Origin: an uncultured Phycisphaerales bacterium
GTDB lineage: Bacteria > Planctomycetota > Phycisphaerae > Phycisphaerales > UBA1924
Assembly (NCBI GenBank): GCA_937879825.1
Contig: CALFMQ010000381.1
Location: 1-5,807, forward strand
Reading direction: 5' to 3'
Length of the DNA: 5,807 nt
Under the pieces are notes generated by a model, which did not search any database, was not told where the DNA came from, and worked only from the letters and a program-made list of their open reading frames with translations. Every line of letters starts with the position of its first letter. The first letter of the stretch is position 1. Below, in pieces: positions 1-5,481 of the stretch. A program made the position numbers and the translations under genes.

Positions 1-381
1 GTAGGTCGGCCGCCCGTCGTGGCGATCCACCCCGTTGTAGGTGAACACGGTCGATGCGCAGTACTGCTCCAGACCCTTCTCGCAGCACGCGCACTCCCGG
101 CACGAGTCCACCAGGCACCCCACGCCCACGATGTCGCCCTTCTTGAACTTCTTCACCTTCGACCCGACCGACAGCACACGCCCGACGATCTCGTGCCCCG
201 GCACGACCGGGTACTGCGTCATCCCCCAGTCGTCGTCAACGAAATGAATATCCGTGTGGCAGATGCCGCAATAGAGAATCTCGATCTCCACATCGTCCGC
301 ACGCGGTTCGCGCGGCTCATACTTCCAAGGCGCGGGGGTCTTGCCACGGGACTGCGAAGCGTACGCTCGGGTGGTCGTCAT
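1..381 (-). CDS. Zinc-dependent alcohol dehydrogenase (YahK/CAD-like MDR family), N-terminal part, cut by window edge
   Basis: Medium-chain zinc alcohol dehydrogenase that would oxidise alcohols or reduce aldehydes with NAD(P)H in the cytoplasm; only the first 127 residues are in the window, reading off its left end in frame. Visible: the catalytic zinc region GICHTDIH (Cys41) and PVVPGHEIVGRV (His63), then GDIVGVGCLVDSC leading into the structural-zinc lobe with Cys94, Cys97, Cys100 and Cys108 (C-x2-C-x2-C-x7-C). The GCLVDSC and GLEQYC wording is that of the YahK / cinnamyl-alcohol-dehydrogenase-like branch (family knowledge). The Rossmann domain and third catalytic zinc ligand lie outside the window. 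The start ATG is chosen because GAGGA sits 4 nt, and AGGAAG 10 nt, before it. It follows mutY by 64 nt on the same strand and may be in the same transcript; I see no functional link to mutY. Substrate cannot be told. Confidence 0.93.
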   Translation of the reverse strand, partial: MTTTRAYASQSRGKTPAPWKYEPREPRADDVEIEILYCGICHTDIHFVDDDWGMTQYPVVPGHEIVGRVLSVGSKVKKFKKGDIVGVGCLVDSCRECACCEKGLEQYCASTVFTYNGVDRHDGRPTY

Positions 382-385
382 CGGT

Positions 386-397
386 TCCTCACTTCCT
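386..397 (-). promoter_or_regulatory. Ribosome binding site of the alcohol dehydrogenase
   Basis: On the minus strand AGGAAG is followed closely by GAGGA, ending 4 nt before the ATG at 381. Either could pair with the 16S anti-SD; the AGGAAG copy, 10 nt before the ATG, is at the longer but still usable distance. This supports the start chosen for the dehydrogenase and shows that this genome does use SD sequences, although several neighbours lack one. Confidence 0.6.
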
Positions 398-445
398 GTT
401 CCAGACGGGAGGCCGACTGTATCCCCTCGCTCCAGCCGCGGCGAG

Positions 446-1513
446 TCAGCCGATTGTCAATTCTCCACCAAGCGCGATCACCCGCCGCGCCGCGTTGGAC
501 ATCGCCAGTTCACCCAGCCGCCCCCGATCCGCCCACTCGCCCGGCGTGCCGCGCCCCGCGCCGGCGCCGCTCCAGATGCGCACTTTCACAACCCGGTGCG
601 TCGTTTTGTGCTCGAAACTTCCGCGCTCCTCAACGGACTTCAACCCCGACCACACCAGCACCGCCTCCTCCGCCGGCTCCGCGTCGCTCTCGAGCGTGAT
701 GGGCTGCCACATCCGCCGCCACAGCCCCGCGTCGGGGCGCTGCTCGACGCGCAGCCCCAGCCGCGGATGGGCGACGACCACCGAGTCGTGGAAGATCACC
801 CGCTGGCGCGAGCGCGACTTGGGGCGCGGGATGTCGTCCTGGCGCGCACAACGGCGGGCGATGCACATCCGAGACAACGGACATTCGTTGCAGTTGGGTG
901 AACCCGGCGTGCAAACGACCGCACCGAGCTCCATAAGTCCTTCATTCAGCGCACCCGGCGACACGCTATTCCCGACCAGCGTGCGCGCAACTTCCCATAC
1001 TCGCTTCTTCGTGCCGGGCGCATCGGGCTCGAGATCGATGCCCTCCATGCGCATGATGACGCGCTGAATGTTCCCGTCCACGCACGCCTCGCGCAGCCCG
1101 TACGCCATGCTCGCGATCGCGCCGGCCGTGTACTCGCCCACCCCCGGCAGGGCGCGCAGCGACTCGACCTCGCGTGGCACAACGCCGTTGAACTTGGCTT
1201 CGATCATCGACGCCGCAGCGTGCAACGACCGCGCCCGCCTGTAATACCCGAGCCCCTGCCACGCGTGGAGGACCTCGTCCTCGCTCGCGCCGGCGAGCGA
1301 AGAAACATCGGGGAATCGTTCGAGAAAGACCGGCAGCCGCTCCGCGACGCGAGCCGCCTGCGTCTGCTGGAGCATGATCTCGCTCACGAGCGACACATAC
1401 GCGTCCCGCGCCACATCGCCCGTCGGCCGCCACAGGAACGCTCGGGCGCTCTGCGCGAACCACGACTCGATGCGGAACGAGATGCGTCGGGCTCGGTCGC
1501 GCGAGATCGTCAT
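446..1513 (-). CDS. mutY: A/G-specific adenine DNA glycosylase MutY
   Basis: Removes adenine mispaired with 8-oxoguanine, giving base excision repair a chance to prevent G:C to T:A changes. The 355-residue product has the full family layout (E. coli MutY is 350). SEIMLQQTQ carries the likely catalytic Glu45. The helix-hairpin-helix is LPGVGEYTAGAI at 122-133, with the catalytic Asp146 in VDGN. The [4Fe-4S] ligands are Cys201, Cys208, Cys211 and Cys217 (C-x6-C-x2-C-x5-C). A C-terminal NUDIX-like 8-oxoG reading domain starts near 240, with FEHKTTHR at 300-307 in the place of the FSH loop of other MutYs. The reading frame stays open 16 codons further upstream, to an ATG at 1561. The start at 1513 is preferred because its ATG overlaps the stop of the Nfu-N gene as ATGA and because the extra 16 residues are not family-like. 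The overlap implies translational coupling with the upstream gene. Catalytic assignments are by motif alignment in my head. Confidence 0.96.
   Translation of the reverse strand: MTISRDRARRISFRIESWFAQSARAFLWRPTGDVARDAYVSLVSEIMLQQTQAARVAERLPVFLERFPDVSSLAGASEDEVLHAWQGLGYYRRARSLHAAASMIEAKFNGVVPREVESLRALPGVGEYTAGAIASMAYGLREACVDGNIQRVIMRMEGIDLEPDAPGTKKRVWEVARTLVGNSVSPGALNEGLMELGAVVCTPGSPNCNECPLSRMCIARRCARQDDIPRPKSRSRQRVIFHDSVVVAHPRLGLRVEQRPDAGLWRRMWQPITLESDAEPAEEAVLVWSGLKSVEERGSFEHKTTHRVVKVRIWSGAGAGRGTPGEWADRGRLGELAMSNAARRVIALGGELTIG
1510..1513 (-). promoter_or_regulatory. ATGA stop/start overlap between Nfu-N gene and mutY
   Basis: The four bases ATGA on the minus strand hold the mutY start (ATG) and the Nfu-N stop (TGA). 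This is the typical geometry for termination-reinitiation coupling, and it decides the mutY start over the upstream in-frame ATG at 1561. Confidence 0.75.
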
Positions 1514-1776
1514 GGCGCCTGCGAGAGCACACGCTCCACGCCGGACTTCACCGATTTCCACGATGCGGCGGGGGCTTTGTTGATGGTCATCCAGTCGGCG
1601 TTCATGTAGATCACGGCGACGCCGTCAACGGCGAACAACGACTCCGCCAGCGCATCGCCCGCCGCCGCGTCGGGCGATCGGAACGACTTAGGGTGGTCAG
1701 AGATCGCCCGGTCAAGGATGCACTTGAGCGCATTGGGGTTCGGTGTCTCTTCGTATCGCGTCACGCGGTAGGGCAT
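1510..1776 (-). CDS. Stand-alone Nfu N-terminal domain protein (NfuN / PF08712-like)
   Basis: An 88-residue protein that is essentially one Nfu N-terminal domain. The conserved ETPNPNALK at 9-17 is followed by FRSPDAAAGDALAESLFAVDGV, IYMNADWMTINK and a final SWKSVKSGV helix, the same order as in human NFU1 and bacterial Nfu-type proteins. The C-terminal NifU domain with the CxxC that holds the cluster is absent; the only Cys is Cys19. It therefore cannot be a classical Fe-S scaffold by itself, and a docking or targeting role is an inference. Its TGA overlaps the ATG of mutY (ATGA), and it starts 18 nt after the stop of the transporter gene. No SD precedes the ATG; a TACACT hexamer lies 7 nt upstream (see findings). 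The Nfu-N assignment is strong; the function is unknown. Confidence 0.88.
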   Translation of the reverse strand: MPYRVTRYEETPNPNALKCILDRAISDHPKSFRSPDAAAGDALAESLFAVDGVAVIYMNADWMTINKAPAASWKSVKSGVERVLSQAP

Positions 1777-1794
1777 GCGCGAGAGTGTACGCGC

Positions 1795-3327
1795 TCAGGG
1801 CGCCGCCCAGTCGGGCAGACCCGAGGTCTGCAACCCCAGCGCCCAGATCGCGACGGTGTAGGTCGCGAGGGAGCACAGGACGATGGAGATCAGGTTGAGG
1901 AAGAACCCGGCTCGGACCATCTGGCGCATCGACACGAGCCCCGTTGAGTACGCGATCGCGTTCGGCGGCGTGCCGACGGGCATCATGAAGGCGAGCGAGA
2001 CGCCCAGGCACGCGGGCACGAGCAGCAGCAGGGGATCGACGCCCAGCCCCACCACCGCCGCGGCGCTGAGGATGGGATAGAAGATGTTGGCGGTGGCGGT
2101 GTTGGAGGTGAGTTCGGAGAGCGCGATCAGGGCGGCGGCGATGATCACAACGGTGACCGGCAGCGGGAGCCCGGCGAGGAAGTGCGCCTGATCGCCGATG
2201 AGGCGGCTCACACCCGAGACCTCCGCGCCCTTGGCGAGACTCAGCCCGCCGCCGAACAGCAACAAAACACCCCACGGAATCTGCCTGGCGTCCTTCCATT
2301 CCAGCACCGCGCGCCCCGGCGCCGCCGGCGCGATGAACAGCGCGAGCGCCGCGGCGATGGCGATCGACGCGTCGTCGATGTCGTGGCAGATGAGCCACGC
2401 CCAGAAGCGTGTCCGGTCGGGATCACCCGACGCCGTGAAATCTGAGAACACCAGATCTTCAAGCAGCCCGCGCCCGACCCAGAGGGTGACGGTGCAGCAG
2501 AAAACAACAAAGACGATCCACTCGGCGCGCTTCATCGGGCCCAGCGCGCCGAGGCGGTCGTCGATGGTTCGGCGCGCATCGCCTGTCGCGACGCCCCCGA
2601 TGGGGAACAGAAAGCGCGTGAGCAGCAGCCATGTGATCGGCAGGAACACGATGGTGACGGGCAGCCCGACACCCATCCAGTCAAGGAACGAGATCTTCTT
2701 GTCGAACGTGGCGGAGAGGTGCGCCATCAGGAAGGCGTTGGGCGGCGTGCCGATTGGCGTCGCGACGCCACCGATGGTGGCGGCGTAGGCGATCCCGAGC
2801 ATCAGGCAGGTGCCCAGCGGCTTGGCGAGTTGCTCGTCGCGCTCGTGGAACACCGCGATGATGCTCGTGGCGATCGGCAGCATCATCATCGCCGTGGCCG
2901 TATTGGAGACCCAGATCGAGAGTATCGCCGTCGCGACCATAAATCCCGCGACGATCCGCGCCGGCGACAGCCCGATGATGCGGACAGTCCGCAGGGCGAT
3001 GCGCGTGTGCAGCCCGCACCGCTGCATCGCCGCGGCCAGCATGAACCCGCCCATGAACAGGAAGATCACGCGGTCGGCATAAGGCGCAGCCGCCTCCCTC
3101 GTCGAGAGCACGCCGAGGGCGGGGAATAACACCAGCGGGACGAGCGAGGTCGCCGCCAGCGGGAGCGCCTCGGTGAGCCACCAGCAGGCCATCAGCGTCA
3201 TCACCGCGCCCGCGGCACCGGCCCGGGGATCAGAGACCAGCCACCAGACCATCAATGCCGAGATGATTCCGAGTAACAGCCCGACGCTACGCGGCACAAT
3301 GGGTTTGGACTCGGTCCCGTCGTTCAT
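1795..3327 (-). CDS. DASS/SLC13 family anion:Na+ symporter (divalent anion/dicarboxylate transporter)
   Basis: Inner-membrane secondary transporter of the divalent anion:sodium symporter family (CitMHS/ArsB superfamily fold), 510 residues with about eleven hydrophobic segments. It shows both inverted-repeat halves of the family. The first has SNTATAMMMLPI (Ser141-Asn142-Thr143), then GVATPIGTPPNAFL at 187-200. The second has SNTATANIFYPIL (SNT at 408-410), then MPVGTPPNAIAYSTG at 449-463. In VcINDY the SNT motifs bind substrate carboxylates and Na+ (established knowledge). IPWGVLLLFGGGLSLAKG at 350-367 is also typical. A polar stretch at about 288-318 links the halves. Likely substrates are succinate, malate, fumarate, citrate or sulfate; the sequence does not decide. 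The ATG is taken because the protein begins with a short polar N-terminus before the first membrane helix; no SD is visible. Next downstream is the Nfu-N gene, 18 nt away; it is divergent to cdaA. Confidence 0.93.
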   Translation of the reverse strand: MNDGTESKPIVPRSVGLLLGIISALMVWWLVSDPRAGAAGAVMTLMACWWLTEALPLAATSLVPLVLFPALGVLSTREAAAPYADRVIFLFMGGFMLAAAMQRCGLHTRIALRTVRIIGLSPARIVAGFMVATAILSIWVSNTATAMMMLPIATSIIAVFHERDEQLAKPLGTCLMLGIAYAATIGGVATPIGTPPNAFLMAHLSATFDKKISFLDWMGVGLPVTIVFLPITWLLLTRFLFPIGGVATGDARRTIDDRLGALGPMKRAEWIVFVVFCCTVTLWVGRGLLEDLVFSDFTASGDPDRTRFWAWLICHDIDDASIAIAAALALFIAPAAPGRAVLEWKDARQIPWGVLLLFGGGLSLAKGAEVSGVSRLIGDQAHFLAGLPLPVTVVIIAAALIALSELTSNTATANIFYPILSAAAVVGLGVDPLLLLVPACLGVSLAFMMPVGTPPNAIAYSTGLVSMRQMVRAGFFLNLISIVLCSLATYTVAIWALGLQTSGLPDWAAP

Positions 3328-3364
3328 GAACCGGCATTGTGACGGCTCCGGCCCGGTTCGTCAC
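3328..3364. repeat. Interleaved inverted repeats directly before the transporter start codon
   Basis: Two perfect inverted repeats cross each other. GAACCGG (3328-3334) matches CCGGTTC (3353-3359), and GTGAC (3339-3343) matches GTCAC (3360-3364). In the transporter mRNA the CCGGUUC arm touches the AUG. The two hairpins cannot both form as simple nested stems; they would be alternatives or a pseudoknot-like fold, or the repeats could be protein half-sites in DNA. Part of the match is expected by chance in GC-rich DNA; role unproven. Confidence 0.4.
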
Positions 3365-3401
3365 CGCGCCAATCGTGCTGATCGGCGTTGGGAGCGGCCG
3401 A

Positions 3402-3407
3402 TATACT
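3402..3407 (+). promoter_or_regulatory. Likely -10 element of the cdaA-cdaR promoter
   Basis: TATACT is one base from the sigma-70 consensus TATAAT and stands out as AT-rich in a very GC-rich intergenic region. It would start transcription near 3413-3415, giving a leader of about 40 nt that includes the SD of cdaA. No convincing -35 (TTGACA-like) box lies 16-18 bp upstream; TGATCG at 3379-3384 is a poor match. Prediction by eye only. Confidence 0.45.
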
Positions 3408-3441
3408 CCTTTGGCGCTGGTTAACACTCACCGGGACACTC

Positions 3442-3447
3442 GAAGGA
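3442..3447 (+). promoter_or_regulatory. Ribosome binding site of cdaA
   Basis: GAAGGA ends 6 nt before the GTG at 3454. This decides the start of cdaA: the longer in-frame option (TTG at 3388) would lie upstream of the -10 element, and the later ATG at 3481 has no SD. Confidence 0.6.
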
Positions 3448-3453
3448 CACACC

Positions 3454-4392
3454 GTGCCCGACGGCTCGATATTCACCCGGATGGCGGACCCGCTCAGGCA
3501 ACTGCTGGCGCGGTTGTCGGAGTATCCGTGGTGGCAGGTGGTCATCGAACTGGTCGTCCTCTGGGTGCTCGTCTGGCTGGTGTACCGGTTCATCCGCGGG
3601 ACGCGCGCCGCGGGGGCCGTCAAAGGGCTGCTGCTGGTCTTCATCCTCGCGACGCTCGCCGTGCGGGTCTTCGCGCAGGGCGACCTCTTCGCCCGGCTCG
3701 CGGTGCTATACAACCGGCTCCTCGGGCTGGCGGCGTTGGCCGTGCTCATCACCTTCGCCCCCGAGATCCGCCGCGCCGTGCTGCGCCTCGGCGAGGCGTC
3801 GTTCTTCCGCGCCACGCCCGAGCAGGTCCGCACCGTGGTGGACTCGCTGGTCAACTCCTGCGAGTTCCTGAGCAAGAACAAGTTCGGAGCGATCGTCGCG
3901 CTGGAGCGCGGCGCGCCGCTCCGAGAGATGATCGAGACCGGCCGCTCGATCAACGCCGACATCTCCTCGCACCTCCTCAACGCGATCTTCTGGCCCAACA
4001 GCCCGCTCCACGACATGGGCGTCGTCGTGCGCGGCGACAAGATCATCGCCGCCTCCGTGCAGTTCCCGCTCGCCGAACCCGCTGAGATGCCCGGCAAGCA
4101 CCTGGGCACGCGCCACCGCGCCGCCGTCGGCCTCGCGCGCTCCACCGATGCGCTGGTCATCGTTGTGTCGGAGGAGACCGGCGGAATCTCCATCACCGAC
4201 GGACGCGAGTTCAAGCGCATGCTCACCCCCGAAGCGCTCCGCCAGGAACTCATCAAGCGCATGACCGGGCGCCCCGCAGCGGACAAGAAAACGCCCAAGC
4301 CCGCCGTCGCCGACACCGATGAGCCCGCACGCGGCACCCTGACCGACGACACGCAGGACAACGAGGCGATCCGGGAGGCGAGCGGTGGCTGA
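3454..4392 (+). CDS. cdaA: Membrane-bound diadenylate cyclase CdaA (DAC domain)
   Basis: Makes cyclic di-AMP from two ATP at the cytoplasmic membrane. The 312-residue product has three N-terminal membrane helices (about 29-46, 55-73, 86-102), a short linker, then the DAC domain at about 120-268. It shows NKFGAIVALERG at 142-153, then SPLHDMGVVVRGDKIIAA at 183-200, the RHR motif in GTRHRAAVG (Arg220-His221-Arg222) and DALVIVVSEETGGIS at 232-246. The metal/3'-OH Asp187 is present, but the family DGA reads DMG. A polar, probably disordered tail of about 40 residues (271-312) extends past the domain. The GTG start is chosen for its SD (GAAGGA). The last 8 nt overlap cdaR, which encodes the partner that in Firmicutes tunes CdaA activity (established for CdaA-CdaR). 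Divergent to the anion transporter. I expect it to be active, but the variant motif needs testing. Confidence 0.93.
   Translation: MPDGSIFTRMADPLRQLLARLSEYPWWQVVIELVVLWVLVWLVYRFIRGTRAAGAVKGLLLVFILATLAVRVFAQGDLFARLAVLYNRLLGLAALAVLITFAPEIRRAVLRLGEASFFRATPEQVRTVVDSLVNSCEFLSKNKFGAIVALERGAPLREMIETGRSINADISSHLLNAIFWPNSPLHDMGVVVRGDKIIAASVQFPLAEPAEMPGKHLGTRHRAAVGLARSTDALVIVVSEETGGISITDGREFKRMLTPEALRQELIKRMTGRPAADKKTPKPAVADTDEPARGTLTDDTQDNEAIREASGG
4373..4378 (+). promoter_or_regulatory. Ribosome binding site of cdaR inside the end of cdaA
   Basis: GGGAGG lies 6 nt before the GTG at 4385, within the cdaA coding sequence. It supports the GTG start and an 8-nt overlap with cdaA, so the two proteins are probably made in coupled amounts. 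Confidence 0.65.
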
Positions 4393-5446
4393 ACGCGTGC
4401 AGGGATTCATCCTCGTATCTCTCATCGCCGTCATGATCTGGCTCGCCGCCGAGGCCGAGAGTCTGGGCACGACCTCCGTGCCCGCGCGCGTGACCTTCGC
4501 GGGCCTGGAAATCGCCGACGAAGGCCGCCTGCTCGTCGTCGCCAAGGACTGGGACGGCACCGTCACGCTCGATCTTCGCGGCTCGCGCGCCTCACTCGCC
4601 TCGGCGCGCTCAACGCTCGAGTCGCGCGTCGATCTCCTCCCCGGTGTCGCCGGCGTGCCCACGGAAGTGGGGGAGTACCAGGTCGATCTGCTGAACGTGC
4701 TGCAACAGAGCGAGAAACTCCGCGGCACCGGCGTGACGATCGAGTCCGTGTCGCCCCGCCGTGTTTCCATCGAAATCCGCGAACTGATCGTGGTGCCGCT
4801 GACGATCCACGCCGAACTCCCCGGCGTGCTGGTGCAGGGCGAGGTCGTGGCGGCGCCGGAGCGTGCGCGTGTGCGAATGCCGCGTGCCAACGGCCAGCCG
4901 CTGCTCGAGAATCCGTCGTCGGCGCTCGTGGTGGCGCAGCCGACCGCGCAGCAGATCGCGGCCCTCGGCGACGCCGGGCTCAAGAGCATCCCCGTCACGC
5001 TCGCGCTCCCCGAGTCGCTCCGCGGCAAGCCGAATGTCGAACTGCTCACCCGCACCGCGACGCTCACCTTCACCACGCAATCCGGCGTGCGGACCGAGAC
5101 GCTCAGCGCGCCGGTGTGGACGCTCACGCCCTCGCTCGAGGTCGGCAACTGGGTCGTCGATGTCGATCCCGGGGATCAGCTCCTCACCGTGAAGGTCACC
5201 GGCCCCAACGCGATCATGGACCGACTCCGCTCCGCATCCAGCGGCGACCGGCTGGTCGCGGTGCTCGACCTTTCGAGCGACGAACTCGATAAGCGGATCG
5301 AGAGCAAGCCCGTCGGGTTCGCCCTCCTCCGCAACGGCGCACCGATCGCCCTGCCCGATGCGCTCAAGATCGAGCCCTCAGCGCCGACCGTCCGGTTCAC
5401 CATCCGCTCCGAGCGCGGCGAGAGCGCCGAAGTCCCGGAAGAATGA
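4385..5446 (+). CDS. cdaR: CdaR-like YbbR-domain protein, membrane anchored
   Basis: Likely regulator and partner of CdaA. The 353-residue protein starts with one membrane helix (about 7-22, FILVSLIAVMIWLAAEA), so the rest should sit outside the cytoplasmic membrane. It then has about three YbbR-like beta-rich repeats: about 31-132, 135-229 and 240-341. Each contains a segment of the type GxxxxV/L-xVxxxP or VTGP (for example VKVTGPNAIMDRL at 269-281) and ends in a valine/isoleucine-rich strand such as PRRVSIEI or PTVRFTI. The repeat borders are approximate and the sequence match is weaker than for cdaA; the call rests on the anchor, the repeat style and the overlap with cdaA. Firmicute CdaR usually has four repeats, so this is a shorter version. 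The C-terminus is acidic (ERGESAEVPEE). The glmM gene that often follows is not here; the next gene is convergent. Confidence 0.85.
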   Translation: MAERVQGFILVSLIAVMIWLAAEAESLGTTSVPARVTFAGLEIADEGRLLVVAKDWDGTVTLDLRGSRASLASARSTLESRVDLLPGVAGVPTEVGEYQVDLLNVLQQSEKLRGTGVTIESVSPRRVSIEIRELIVVPLTIHAELPGVLVQGEVVAAPERARVRMPRANGQPLLENPSSALVVAQPTAQQIAALGDAGLKSIPVTLALPESLRGKPNVELLTRTATLTFTTQSGVRTETLSAPVWTLTPSLEVGNWVVDVDPGDQLLTVKVTGPNAIMDRLRSASSGDRLVAVLDLSSDELDKRIESKPVGFALLRNGAPIALPDALKIEPSAPTVRFTIRSERGESAEVPEE

Positions 5447-5481
5447 ACCGACTCTAAAGCAGCGTTTCCCGGGAGCGGGGA

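Noticed and set aside
426..445. Hairpin just after the mutY stop (CTCGC / GCGAG, 10-nt loop) as a terminator
   Set aside because: Only 5 bp with a long loop and no T-run on either strand; it may also form by chance in GC-rich DNA. The downstream dehydrogenase could still be in the same transcript.
19..699. Plus-strand open frame of 226 codons over the dehydrogenase and the mutY end
   Set aside because: It runs antisense across two genes and an intergenic gap; the product is Pro/Arg/His-rich without any motif.
1514..1561. Longer mutY starting at the ATG at 1561
   Set aside because: The extra 16 residues overlap the Nfu-N gene by about 50 nt and do not look like a MutY N-terminus; the ATGA start at 1513 explains the layout better.
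3339..3364. CRP/FNR-type operator from TGTGA and TCAC half-sites
   Set aside because: The half-sites are 16 nt apart instead of the usual 6 for CRP-like TGTGA-N6-TCACA, so the match is not good enough to name a regulator.
3424..3441. Direct repeat ACACTC (two copies with a 12-nt period) in the cdaA leader
   Set aside because: Six-base copies are too short to separate from chance, and no third copy in register is seen.
3324..4361. Minus-strand open frame (345 codons) opposite cdaA
   Set aside because: Shadow of cdaA: Ser/Arg/Thr-rich with no membrane or domain pattern, and it also runs through the divergent promoter region.
3706..5148. Long minus-strand open frame (480 codons) opposite cdaA and cdaR
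   Set aside because: It is antisense to two clearly recognisable genes. Its translation is low-complexity, Arg/Ser/Ala-rich text with no family motif, as expected for the reverse frame of GC-rich coding DNA.
5447..5481. Terminator between the convergent cdaR and GYF-like gene (TCCCG / CGGGGA)
   Set aside because: The stem is short and imperfect and no U-tract follows in either direction; a terminator cannot be supported in these 35 bases.
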